The position numbers and the translations under genes are program-made. This document shows, one piece after another, positions 32,394 to 40,236 of a stretch of 48,810 nt of DNA (position 1 is its first letter; each line of letters starts with the position of its first letter). The stretch is from contig MWDM01000010.1 in NCBI GenBank assembly GCA_002070565.1, positions 1-48,810 of the forward strand, given 5' to 3'. Under the pieces are notes generated by a model. It was not told the origin of the DNA and searched no databases. It saw only the letters and a program-made list of their open reading frames with translations. Origin of the DNA: Bacteroidetes bacterium ADurb.Bin139 (lineage in GTDB: Bacteria > Bacteroidota > Bacteroidia > Bacteroidales > UBA932).

Positions 32394-34586
32394 ATGAGAA
32401 AAATTGCACTTCCCTTTGCTGCAGCCCTTTTGACGGCTGCTTTATTCCCGGTGGCTGCCTATGGGCAGGAACAAAAAGACACCATGCCGGTTCCACTGGG
32501 TGAAATAGTGGTAACCAGCCTGCGGATAGACAGACAGATCAGGAACCTGCCAACATCCATGGTGGTGGTGGATTCGTCTTTATATCAGAAACGCTCTGCA
32601 TTAACCATAGCCAATGTCCTGGAAGAAGAACCGGGTGTTTCACGGGGTGGGGACGGGGTCTGGTCCACCAACATCAATATCCGCGGTTTTAATGAAGACC
32701 GGCTGGTTATCCTCATTGACGGGAACCGGGTAGAGACAGCCACCGATCTGACCGCATCGCTCAGCATGGTAGACGTTAATGATGTAGAGCGGGTGGAAGT
32801 TATCAAGGGGGCCCAATCGTCCCTTTACGGAACGGGAGCCATGGGAGGTATAGTGAATATCATTACCAAACAGGGTTATTTTGGCAGGAACCCCTATGTC
32901 TCGTCAGAGGTTATATCGGGGTATACATCTGTTAACCGTATGTTTTCTAACCACGCCTCGGTCAGTGCAGGTTCACGCAAATGGTATCTGAACCTGGGTG
33001 GCACCTATGCTAAGGCTGGAAATCTGCGCACCCCCGACGGCATGTTGCCAAACAGCCAGTTTAACACCAGCAACATCTCGGCAAAACTGGGCGTCAGACC
33101 CCTTGCCAACCATTTGTTTAAAATACAATACCAGCGCAATTGGTCATGGGATGTAGGCGTTCCCGGAGGTGATGCCTTTCCGGGGCCTGCAAAAGCAACC
33201 TATACAGATATTGGTCGTCATTTGTTGTCTGCCAGTTACAGGATATCCAACATTACCGAAAAATGGACAACCCTGGAGTTGAAGTATTTCACCCAATACA
33301 TTGCCCGGGAGGTAATGATGAAACCAAATACGGTAACCCAGGCAAGCCTGCCCAACGGGAACGTGCAGCGCACCACCCCGGAAGTTTTTTACCCTACGGG
33401 ATATCACCTGACCAACGGGGTGCAACTGCAGGGGACCTGGGAACTGTCCGATAAGAACACACTGATCGCAGGAGTAGATGTTTGGGGCCGCAAGCTGCGT
33501 ACAGGAAGGGATAAGTACATACGGATAGATATATTGAATCCGGCGGGCACTATTATCAAGACCAACAATGTAGTTCGCGGTGAAACGCCCATCCCCGAAT
33601 CGAGCTTCAGCAGTGCGGGATTGTTTTTCCAGAATGAGACCCGCTTCATGGACAACAGGCTGACTATGATTCTGGGTGGCCGCTTTGACGGGATCCGGAT
33701 CAAAAATCAGGAGGGATATGATGTGGATTACATCATCATGAACGGAGAACGGAATGACAATCCCCCCAGCCAGCGTATCACATTTGAAAAAGGGACGGAA
33801 TATAATATATCCTGGAGTGCGAACGCCGGCTTTCTCTACAAATTGTCAGGGAGTACAGACCTGTCGCTCAATCTTGCCCGGGCTTTCAGGGCACCTTCTC
33901 TGGAAGAGAGGTTCAAATACATAGACCTGGGTAATTTTGTCCGCCTGGGAGATCCGGCCCTGAAACCGGAAAAATCTTATTCGGCAGACCTGGGGGTCAG
34001 GGTCTGGAAGTCAAAATTCAACCTGCAGGCAGGTGTTTTCATCAACCGGATGAACAATATGATCGTAGAGGTGCCGGGTGAGTTTATCTTCAGGCTTACA
34101 GCCGATTCAAAGGCCGATACCATTCCGGCGCTTGTTAATGCCAACGTAAGAAAGGCCCTTCTTTACGGTGCGGATTTTAAATTTGCCTTCAATTTTAGCC
34201 GGAATTTCGTGTTTTTTGGCACAGGGGCATATGTTCGCGGCGTAGCCCTAGAAACCGATGCCAACCTGCCATTAATCCCGCCTTTGAACGGGCGGGCCGG
34301 ACTTAGATATACCTGGCAGGCCGCAGGATCGGCCGAATTATCCGTCTTTGGTGCAGCCCGTCAGGATAAGATTGCCGAAGGAGAACAAGAAACGGCAGGA
34401 TACTACAGGCTGGATTTTGCCTTGAATACAAAGGCCTTTGATCTGGGTTTCATGAAAATACAAGGTTTTGCCGGTATTGACAACATAACCAACAACCGTT
34501 ACACCAACCATCTTTCTACCAACCGGGGAGATATTAGCGTAGAACCTGGAAGAAATGTTTATCTACGTCTTAAACTGTCCTTCTGA
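32394..34586 (+). CDS. TonB-dependent outer-membrane receptor (BtuB/FecA-like size)
   Basis: This 730-aa receptor has a signal peptide ending FPVAAYGQ. A short TonB-box-like segment IVVTSLRIDRQIRNLP follows, then a plug domain with TIANVLEEEPGV, NINIRGFNEDRLVILIDGNRVE, VERVEVIKGAQSSLYGTGAMGG and IVNIITKQ, and a 22-strand barrel ending in FNR-like NNRYTNHL and the terminal YLRLKLSF. It lacks the N-terminal carboxypeptidase-regulatory domain of SusC, so it is of the siderophore/cobalamin/metal type rather than polysaccharide type. It is co-transcribed with the TM1266-like gene. Together with the divergent ABC operon it could form a complete import route. Its 3' end overlaps the CnrX-like gene by 28 bases. 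Confidence 0.93.
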   Translation: MRKIALPFAAALLTAALFPVAAYGQEQKDTMPVPLGEIVVTSLRIDRQIRNLPTSMVVVDSSLYQKRSALTIANVLEEEPGVSRGGDGVWSTNINIRGFNEDRLVILIDGNRVETATDLTASLSMVDVNDVERVEVIKGAQSSLYGTGAMGGIVNIITKQGYFGRNPYVSSEVISGYTSVNRMFSNHASVSAGSRKWYLNLGGTYAKAGNLRTPDGMLPNSQFNTSNISAKLGVRPLANHLFKIQYQRNWSWDVGVPGGDAFPGPAKATYTDIGRHLLSASYRISNITEKWTTLELKYFTQYIAREVMMKPNTVTQASLPNGNVQRTTPEVFYPTGYHLTNGVQLQGTWELSDKNTLIAGVDVWGRKLRTGRDKYIRIDILNPAGTIIKTNNVVRGETPIPESSFSSAGLFFQNETRFMDNRLTMILGGRFDGIRIKNQEGYDVDYIIMNGERNDNPPSQRITFEKGTEYNISWSANAGFLYKLSGSTDLSLNLARAFRAPSLEERFKYIDLGNFVRLGDPALKPEKSYSADLGVRVWKSKFNLQAGVFINRMNNMIVEVPGEFIFRLTADSKADTIPALVNANVRKALLYGADFKFAFNFSRNFVFFGTGAYVRGVALETDANLPLIPPLNGRAGLRYTWQAAGSAELSVFGAARQDKIAEGEQETAGYYRLDFALNTKAFDLGFMKIQGFAGIDNITNNRYTNHLSTNRGDISVEPGRNVYLRLKLSF

Positions 34587-35158
34587 TACTGCCGGATACC
34601 GTTTTGTATAGAATCGGGATTTACTTCAAAATCCCGGTTGCGGTGTCTTGGCCCACCGTATCCCTGTCCTGGTCCCGGGGCAGACAACAGTGACTGGAAC
34701 AGGGTGGCAAGCTTTTCACTTTGCTCCTGATTGAGCACGCTCAGCATATTGAAATAATAATCGAAGGTGATAATTTTGAGATCCCTGTGTTTTTCTCCCA
34801 GTGCTTCTGCCAGCTGTGATAGTTTTTCCCGGCTGGGACGGACAGAGTTCAATTCCCTTGCCATGCGGTTACGAATGACATTCATAGAGGCTACCGTCCT
34901 GTTGGCTGACCGGTTGTATAAGCGTCTGAATTCCATGAATTTAGCTTGTTGCATTTCATCCAGTTCTAATTCTGAGGCAATGTAATTTCCAAACGGGCGG
35001 GGAGGGATGTCGGCCTGGCGGGAAGGGATGTCTGCCGTTTGTTCTGTCTGTTGCAGGTCCCGTGTCAGATGAGCACGGTACGTAATAATAACAGCAATGT
35101 TTGTCCCCAGGAGGAAAACCACCAGAATAATCAGAGCCGTTCTTGAAATTTTACGCAT
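34559..35158 (-). CDS. CnrX/Spy-like periplasmic sensor protein, membrane-anchored
   Basis: This 199-aa protein starts MRKISRTALIILVVFLLGTN, a single N-terminal membrane anchor. A four-helix, LTxxQ-like periplasmic domain follows (LELDEMQQAKFMEFRRLY, VASMNVIRNRMARELNS, MLSVLNQEQSEKLATLF), with a Pro/Gly/Arg-rich tail. This is the architecture of the periplasmic heavy-metal sensor family (CnrX, related to Spy/CpxP). It follows the anti-sigma gene by 10 bases, which matches the sensor/anti-sigma pairing of Cnr-type systems. Its last 28 bases overlap the TonB receptor gene on the other strand. The ligand is not evident: no His/Met-rich site stands out. Confidence 0.82.
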   Translation of the reverse strand: MRKISRTALIILVVFLLGTNIAVIITYRAHLTRDLQQTEQTADIPSRQADIPPRPFGNYIASELELDEMQQAKFMEFRRLYNRSANRTVASMNVIRNRMARELNSVRPSREKLSQLAEALGEKHRDLKIITFDYYFNMLSVLNQEQSEKLATLFQSLLSAPGPGQGYGGPRHRNRDFEVNPDSIQNGIRQYQKDSLRRR

Positions 35159-35168
35159 GATTGATGAA

Positions 35169-35591
35169 TTAAAAATCTTCTTCCAGGAGCATGTTTTCCA
35201 TGTTTTCCATCGGGGTTTCATAGAATAGTTCTGCAATTTCATATTCTTGTAGAGAATTTGCCGGGGAAGGGAAAACAGTCAGCTGAGCCATCAATATACC
35301 GGAAAAAAGCCCCACAATCAGGACCGCGGCCAGGAACAACGGCCTGAGAACCCTGAATTTCCGGGGTATTTCTGTTTCCTGCAGTCTTCCCTGAATACGG
35401 GTAAAAAGGAATGGCTGTAAAGAAGTGCTTTTTTCTTTGTCCAGCAAAGAAAGTGTTTCTTTCAGGAATTCCAGTTTGGCGCTGCATCCGGCACACGAAG
35501 CCAGGTGGTTGGTTATTTCCCTGACCTGATCTGCCGGAAGGTTGTTTTCCAGAAAGAAGATCAGTTTGTTTTCCGTAGATATGCAGTCCAT
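35169..35591 (-). CDS. Zinc-binding anti-sigma factor, single membrane segment
   Basis: This 140-aa protein has an N-terminal zf-HC2-type zinc-binding motif, HLASCAGC (HxxxCxxC, about residues 29-36), in the usual context ITNHLASCAGCSAKLEFL. A membrane segment follows (about 86-106, PLFLAAVLIVGLFSGILMA) and a short Glu-rich periplasmic tail. This is the layout of anti-sigma factors that hold an ECF sigma factor at the membrane. It is divergent from the sigma gene, not downstream of it as is usual, and is followed by the CnrX-like sensor. Confidence 0.9.
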   Translation of the reverse strand: MDCISTENKLIFFLENNLPADQVREITNHLASCAGCSAKLEFLKETLSLLDKEKSTSLQPFLFTRIQGRLQETEIPRKFRVLRPLFLAAVLIVGLFSGILMAQLTVFPSPANSLQEYEIAELFYETPMENMENMLLEEDF

Positions 35592-35609
35592 TTTCTGTTA
35601 TTTTGTATG

Positions 35610-35638
35610 TTTGACACATCAAAACGGAAAAACTTGCG
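35610..35638 (+). promoter_or_regulatory. Promoter-like element reading toward the ECF sigma gene
   Basis: TTTGACAC (35610-35617), 14 bases (containing CAAAACGGAAAA), then ACTTGCG (35632-35638). A mirror copy with identical spacing lies on the other strand 28 bases away. The arrangement suggests -35 and -10 boxes recognised by the ECF sigma factor itself, which would give autoregulation. It does not fit the TAnnTTTG consensus. The pattern is seen; the role is inferred. Confidence 0.55.
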
Positions 35639-35665
35639 CCCTTTTTGAAAATTATTGTCTGAAAG

Positions 35666-35694
35666 CACAAGTATTTTCGGATTGCCGTGTCAAA
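35666..35694 (-). promoter_or_regulatory. Promoter-like element reading toward the anti-sigma gene
   Basis: On the minus strand TTTGACAC (35687-35694) is followed by 14 bases (containing CAATCCGAAAAT) and ACTTGTG (35666-35672). Both boxes and the exact spacing match the plus-strand copy. The two point at each other, so their transcripts would overlap over a short antisense stretch and each would run through the other promoter. Confidence 0.55.
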
Positions 35695-35715
35695 TATATT
35701 GTTTTTTACAGGACT

Positions 35716-36276
35716 TTGGACACAAATTTAACAGACAGACTTAAAAAACGCGACGAACAGGCATTTCGTGAACTGGTTGATACATACGGTCAATTGGTGT
35801 TCAGAACATGTATGGGCATATTGCATGACCGTGAAGATGCCGATGACGTGGCTCAGGAAGTTTTTATTGAAGTATTCCGGTCTATTGACAGATTTCGCTC
35901 CGGTGCTAAAATTTCTACATGGTTGTACAGGATCGCCATAAACAAATCGCTCAATTACCTGCGAGATAACCGACGGCATACAGAGTCCCTCGTGCCCCGG
36001 GAAGCGTCTGTTGCCGCTATTTCTGCAGCCGTGACAGGAGACAGTCCGTTGGAAACGTTGCAGGAAAAAGAAAAAAAGAAAATTCTGGAGCAGGCATTGA
36101 ATGCCTTGCCTGAAAAACAAAAAATTGCTTTCGTTTTAAGTAAGTATGAAGATCTTTCGTATAAACAGATCAGTGAAGTAATGAAATTGTCTGTATCTTC
36201 AGTAGAGTCTCTGATTTTCAGGGCAAAACAGAATTTGCAAAAAAAACTTCTGGATTGTTACAGGAAGTCCTGCTGA
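35716..36276 (+). CDS. ECF-type RNA polymerase sigma factor
   Basis: A group 4 sigma factor of about 186 aa. Region 2 is LKKRDEQAFRELVDTYGQLVF, DREDADDVAQEVFIEVFRSI and the -10-recognition helix KISTWLYRIAINKSLNYLRD. Region 4 is ALPEKQKIAFVLSKYEDLSY and EVMKLSVSSVESLIFRAKQ, the -35-binding helix-turn-helix. The open frame extends upstream to 35542 but has no ATG near region 2. A TTG at 35716 preceded by ACAGGA gives a normal-length protein and was preferred. It is divergent from its probable anti-sigma factor, with a Spy-like gene 76 bases downstream. Confidence 0.9.
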   Translation: MDTNLTDRLKKRDEQAFRELVDTYGQLVFRTCMGILHDREDADDVAQEVFIEVFRSIDRFRSGAKISTWLYRIAINKSLNYLRDNRRHTESLVPREASVAAISAAVTGDSPLETLQEKEKKKILEQALNALPEKQKIAFVLSKYEDLSYKQISEVMKLSVSSVESLIFRAKQNLQKKLLDCYRKSC

Positions 36277-36352
36277 AAAAAAATCCGTGCAGCGCAAGTT
36301 TTCCTGTGGTGTTGGTGTCTTATAGGCAAACAAATCTTAAAAAATTACTACT

Positions 36353-36763
36353 ATGAAAACAACAGCTTATTTGATCGCAGCGTTCATGATGTTGACATCA
36401 TTGACCGTGTTTGCCCAGGGAGGCAGAGGTAACAGAAATGTCTCTTTCAAAGACCACACCACTTGTATAAATGTTATTCCGGATCTGACACAGGAGCAGA
36501 TACAACAGATCACTTCTCTGGAATCTGCGCACAAATCTCAAATGGACCAGCTCAGGAATGAACGACGTTCCACCAGGGACATCAGGTCCAGGGAGGACAT
36601 CCGTGAAAAAATGATCCAGGTACGTGATGCTCACCGCAATCAGGTAAAACAGTTATTGACTCCTGAACAGCAAAGGGTGTATGATGCGTTGCCTTACAGA
36701 GGCTACGAAGGCCGGGCTAACTCAAACCACTCCCGGGGTAACAACAGAAACTGCTGTCGCTGA
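36353..36763 (+). CDS. Spy/CpxP-like small periplasmic protein
   Basis: This 136-aa protein has a signal peptide ending LTVFAQ. A short helical LTxxQ domain follows, with two related repeats, PDLTQEQIQQITSLESAHKSQMDQL and LTPEQQRVYDAL, separated by an Arg/Glu-rich helix. The C-terminus is Asn/Arg/Gly-rich and ends CCR. Spy-type proteins are periplasmic chaperones or sensors induced by envelope or metal stress. Its place directly after the sigma gene suggests it is part of the regulon or an accessory sensor. Confidence 0.82.
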   Translation: MKTTAYLIAAFMMLTSLTVFAQGGRGNRNVSFKDHTTCINVIPDLTQEQIQQITSLESAHKSQMDQLRNERRSTRDIRSREDIREKMIQVRDAHRNQVKQLLTPEQQRVYDALPYRGYEGRANSNHSRGNNRNCCR

Positions 36764-36770
36764 TAAAAAT

Positions 36771-36801
36771 TTTGCCATAACCGTAAAAACTTATATCTTT
36801 G
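36771..36801 (+). promoter_or_regulatory. rpsP-rimM promoter
   Basis: TTTG (36771-36774), exactly 19 bases, then TATCTTTG (36794-36801). This is a perfect Bacteroidota promoter about 60 bases ahead of rpsP. It begins 7 bases after the stop of the Spy-like gene. Confidence 0.88.
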
Positions 36802-36862
36802 CGGACCTTTTCTCGGGAAGATAAGGAAGTTAACACAATTTATTAACTTTATAATCAGATTT

Positions 36863-37447
36863 ATGGCAGTAAAAATTCGTCTTGCACGCCATGGCAAAAA
36901 GAACTACGCTTATTATCACATTGTAGTTGCCGACTCAAGGGCTCCCCGTAACGGCCGGTTGATAGAGACCCTGGGAACCTATGACCCCAACACCGACCCG
37001 GCAAAGATCCAGCTGGATGCAGAAAAAGCCCTTACCTGGCTCAATAACGGTGCTCAACCCACACTAACAGCCCGCAGGCTTCTTTCCTATAAAGGAGTAT
37101 TGTTGAAAAAACATTTGCAGGAAGGTGTGGCCAAAGGAGCTTTGACCCAGGAGCAGGCAGATGCAAAATGGAATGCCTGGATGCAGGAAAAAGAAGCCAA
37201 GGTTGTCGCAAAGAAAGGCAAACTGGAACAGGAGACACGCACAGAAATGAAAAAGCGCCTGGAAGCAGAAGCCAGCGTTAATAAGGAGCGTGCCGCTGCA
37301 TTGCTGGCAAAACGTCAGGAAGCCGCCGCCAGGCTGGCCGCCGCCGCAGCCGCCGCTGCTGCAAAAGCAGAAGAGACCATCGCCGAAATTGAAGGTACGG
37401 CAGTTCCTGAAGCAGAAGAAGATAAAGACCAGGCCGCAACCGAATAG
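36863..37447 (+). CDS. rpsP: 30S ribosomal protein bS16 with long C-terminal extension
   Basis: This 194-aa protein opens with the bS16 core: MAVKIRLARHGKKNYAYYHI, VVADSRAPRNGRLIETLGTYDP, and the DAEKALTWLNNGAQPT helix. After about residue 85 comes a charged helical extension rich in Lys, Glu and Ala, including an almost pure Ala run near residue 158-168, and an acidic tail. Such extensions are usual in Bacteroidota, where bS16 is 170-190 aa versus about 82 in E. coli. It is co-transcribed with rimM, which starts 4 bases after its stop. Confidence 0.97.
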   Translation: MAVKIRLARHGKKNYAYYHIVVADSRAPRNGRLIETLGTYDPNTDPAKIQLDAEKALTWLNNGAQPTLTARRLLSYKGVLLKKHLQEGVAKGALTQEQADAKWNAWMQEKEAKVVAKKGKLEQETRTEMKKRLEAEASVNKERAAALLAKRQEAAARLAAAAAAAAAKAEETIAEIEGTAVPEAEEDKDQAATE

Positions 37448-37451
37448 TGAT

Positions 37452-37976
37452 ATGGGAGAAAAGGAAAGGTTTCTGCCACTGGCAACAGTGAGGAAAACCT
37501 TCGGCAGGGGAGGAGAACTTATTTTGAAATTCCGCCCTGATGTTCCCCAAAACATTATTGACCAGTTGAGCAAAGAAGAACCGGTATTCATCCAGGTGGA
37601 CGGGATACCGGTTCCTTTTTATTTTACTTCGGTCACTTTGCGGGGAAATGACCAGGCCCTGGTTAGTTTTGAAAATTATCTGACCGAAACCCTGGCCGCC
37701 GAATGGGTGGGGAAAACGCTGCTCTACAAAGCAGGGGAGTCGGCAACCCCGTCTGGCGGAACGCTGTTGGTAGGGTATACGTTCCGGGCAAAAGCCCCGG
37801 AAGGGCAAAAACGCAGGGGAACGGTCACGGATTTTTTTGATTATCCCGGGAATCCCTGCCTGGAGCTGGAGTTCGAAGACGGAACGCGAACCTTGTTGCC
37901 TTTTCACGAAGACTTCATTCAGAAGACCGATACCAAAAGAAAGGTTGTTCACCTGACATTGCCTGAAGGACTCTGA
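37452..37976 (+). CDS. rimM: 16S rRNA processing protein RimM
   Basis: This 174-aa protein binds the 30S head and helps 16S maturation. The N-terminal RimM barrel is seen in LPLATVRKTFGRGGELILKF and PVFIQVDGIPVPFYFTSV; the C-terminal PRC-barrel in GTVTDFFDYPGNPCLELEF and TLLPFHEDFIQ. The start at 37452 (MGEKERFLPLATV) was chosen over an upstream ATG that lies inside rpsP in another frame. The rpsP-rimM order is conserved widely. Confidence 0.94.
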   Translation: MGEKERFLPLATVRKTFGRGGELILKFRPDVPQNIIDQLSKEEPVFIQVDGIPVPFYFTSVTLRGNDQALVSFENYLTETLAAEWVGKTLLYKAGESATPSGGTLLVGYTFRAKAPEGQKRRGTVTDFFDYPGNPCLELEFEDGTRTLLPFHEDFIQKTDTKRKVVHLTLPEGL

Positions 37977-37993
37977 CCGGCAGGCCCATTCTG

Positions 37994-39550
37994 CTAGAGC
38001 AGGTTCTTGAACATTATATCTGTATAGCCCGAGGTTCCGCTCGCAGCAAAAGAGACATGAGCGTAGTAGTTGCCATATTTTGGGCCCCAGTATACTATAT
38101 TCCCGCTGCTGCTGTGATCATTAAACCCGAAATCAGTGATTTTTTCCCTGTATTTTTCTGCGTCTGAATTTCTTGCCCTGATGGTCACGGCCATATAAAA
38201 CATATTATCACTGTATCCTACAAAAGTACAAGCCCCGGAAAAAGGCGGGTAGCTTTTCAGAAATTCATATTGTGCCGTGATTTTATTCCAGTCTGTATAA
38301 TCTGCGGGTTGTTCCTCCTCTTCCCCTTCTTTCGCAGGGGGTGTTGTGGTCAGTGTCACTATAATGACATCTCCGGCAGGTACGTCCACTTCCCTTGTAG
38401 ATTTGTTCCCGTCCGGATCGATGGCCGTTATAAGCCATTTTCCCTTGTTCAGTATGGTGTAGATAAGTTTCTGTCCCTGGTCAACGATATTGCCCAGTGT
38501 AACATAAATCGAAGCCATGGAAGAAGAAGTGCTTTGGGTGTTCTGGGCTATGACAATATCGGCCTGGCTCTGCGAATCGTCATCCTCCACAAATACAAAG
38601 GAGCGGTTGGTTCCACTGGCATTTTCGGTATTGGTTCTGGCTACTTCCACCACTTCTTTCATGACAGAGGCCATCTTTGATGCATAGCCCGGGCCCATTG
38701 CTTTTGCCGTTGGATCGTCGGGCCCCAGGGAGTTGACGGCAGCGGTGATCTCTTGTGCCATCTGGGCGGGATCGGCCTGTGAGCCTGAATTGTATATATC
38801 CAGGGTCAGTTCCCCGACATCACCGGCGTCCAGTCCTCCGGAAGTGGTGGTCTGGAGGGCATCAACCATCAGCTCGGTTCCGGCTTCCACCCCTTTGGCT
38901 CCTTCGGCCACGAAAATCTTCTGAATGGTCAGGCCCCGCTCAACCGAAGTGTTTCCGAACTCTTCGTTGTCCTGTTGGAAATCGTTGAACATCTGGGCTG
39001 CCTGGTAATCGAAGTCCCCTTTTTCCATTTTTTTCCAGAAATCACTTTCACCCGAGGTTTTTGCTTTCCAGTCGGGCCTGAGTTTATTGTAAAGTTCTGT
39101 CCGGTCCGATGCGGGTATGTTGGAAGCCACTTTCAGGAGGCGTTCCCGGCTTCTTTCCCCGCTGCCGGTGACCCAGGAAAGGAACTTTGCCCCGGAGGAC
39201 AGGATGCCTTTGGTGTTAACAGAGGTCAGGATACCTGACTTTTCCAGGTTCTTAAAGGCACTTTCGTAATCCTTTATGTATGGAGCCATTTGGGCAACTG
39301 CTCCAAAGAACACGTCGTACTCTTCACTGCTTACCGTCCCTTTGAGGAAATTGCGGGTGAAACCGTCCGAAGTCGCTTTCAGGTAATACAGTGTGATGAA
39401 TTGTTTTTGTACGGCAAAATCGGCAAAAACTGCGACATCATCCCGGAATTGTTCCGATCCTTCATAATTTTTCCAGCCAAAAAGGCCGGTACAACTACTG
39501 GCGAACATTCCCGCGACGACCAGCAGGAGCATGGCGATAACTCTTTTCAT
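37994..39550 (-). CDS. Uncharacterised lipoprotein
   Basis: This 518-aa protein begins MKRVIAMLLLVVAGMFASSC, a clear lipoprotein signal, which set the start. I do not recognise the family. The first half is helical and polar (for example FWKKMEKGDFDYQAAQMFNDF). The middle has Gly/Ala/Ser-rich segments. A predicted Ig-like beta segment follows (SMASIYVTLGNIVDQ to VIIVTLTTT), then an acidic linker KEGEEEEQPADYTDW, and a final domain of about 90 residues ending YTDIMFKNLL. A TATCTTAG box lies upstream at 39573-39580. Its stop is 17 bases from the convergent rimM stop. Confidence 0.75.
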   Translation of the reverse strand: MKRVIAMLLLVVAGMFASSCTGLFGWKNYEGSEQFRDDVAVFADFAVQKQFITLYYLKATSDGFTRNFLKGTVSSEEYDVFFGAVAQMAPYIKDYESAFKNLEKSGILTSVNTKGILSSGAKFLSWVTGSGERSRERLLKVASNIPASDRTELYNKLRPDWKAKTSGESDFWKKMEKGDFDYQAAQMFNDFQQDNEEFGNTSVERGLTIQKIFVAEGAKGVEAGTELMVDALQTTTSGGLDAGDVGELTLDIYNSGSQADPAQMAQEITAAVNSLGPDDPTAKAMGPGYASKMASVMKEVVEVARTNTENASGTNRSFVFVEDDDSQSQADIVIAQNTQSTSSSMASIYVTLGNIVDQGQKLIYTILNKGKWLITAIDPDGNKSTREVDVPAGDVIIVTLTTTPPAKEGEEEEQPADYTDWNKITAQYEFLKSYPPFSGACTFVGYSDNMFYMAVTIRARNSDAEKYREKITDFGFNDHSSSGNIVYWGPKYGNYYAHVSFAASGTSGYTDIMFKNLL

Positions 39551-39572
39551 TATCATATTGTTATTTACAAAT

Positions 39573-39580
39573 CTAAGATA
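39573..39580 (-). promoter_or_regulatory. Possible -7 box of the uncharacterised lipoprotein (TATCTTAG)
   Basis: The minus strand reads TATCTTAG, 22 bases before the ATG. It suggests the lipoprotein can be transcribed apart from the upstream kinase-like gene, from which it is separated by 56 bases. Confidence 0.35.
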
Positions 39581-39606
39581 GAAGAAAATTGTTACTCTAC
39601 AACAAT

Positions 39607-40236
39607 TCAACCCAAACTTTCTTTGATAAGATGTGCGGCCAGACGTGCACAATGGTCCAGCCCCAGAAGGCCCGCATCAAGAGAGAAGTGATATGAATCG
39701 GCCTTTCCCCATTCCTTGTTGGTGAAATAATTGTAATAAGCAGCTCTTTTCTTTTCTTCCTTGACGATGAATGCTTCTGCCTCTTTTGAGGGGATGCCCA
39801 TGCGTTCAGACACATTGGCTATACGAAGGGGAAGGGGTGCATGTATGAAAATACTGCGCATGCGGGGGTGATCCCGCAGGATATAATCGGCACAGCGTCC
39901 AACGATAAGGCAGGGCTGTTCACTGGCAATTTTACGGATCACTCCGGACTGGATACTGAATATCCTGTCTCTTGAGAGGGTTGCGTTCAGAGGGTCAAAA
40001 AAGGCTCCCCCCAGAAAATCATGGACATTCAGGACCCGTGAAAGGCCCTGGGAAACTTTCTCATCGGCATTTTCAAAAACTTCTTCACAAAGACCGCTAT
40101 CTTTGGCTGCATAGTAAAGAAGCTCCTTGTCATAAAAGAAAAGACCGAGGGCCGAGGCGATCATCTTTCCCGTAAGATAACCGCCACTTCCAATCTGGCG
40201 GCCAAGAGAAACAACAATGTTATCTGTAGCGTTCAT
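39607..40236 (-). CDS. Cytidylate-kinase-like family protein (AAA_26)
   Basis: This 209-aa protein has a modified P-loop near the N-terminus (SLGRQIGSGGYLTGKMIASALG), the segment CLIVGRCADYILRDHP, and FIHAPLPLRIANVSERMG. These are the pattern of the cytidylate-kinase-like family, whose substrate is not settled. It overlaps the MATE gene stop by 17 bases and probably shares its transcript. True Cmk activity is doubtful because the nucleoside-monophosphate-binding motifs of Cmk are not evident. Confidence 0.85.
   Translation of the reverse strand: MNATDNIVVSLGRQIGSGGYLTGKMIASALGLFFYDKELLYYAAKDSGLCEEVFENADEKVSQGLSRVLNVHDFLGGAFFDPLNATLSRDRIFSIQSGVIRKIASEQPCLIVGRCADYILRDHPRMRSIFIHAPLPLRIANVSERMGIPSKEAEAFIVKEEKKRAAYYNYFTNKEWGKADSYHFSLDAGLLGLDHCARLAAHLIKESLG

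Noticed and set aside
36860..37447. Frameshifted or fused rpsP because of its length
   Set aside because: Long Ala/Lys/Glu tails on bS16 are normal in Bacteroidota.
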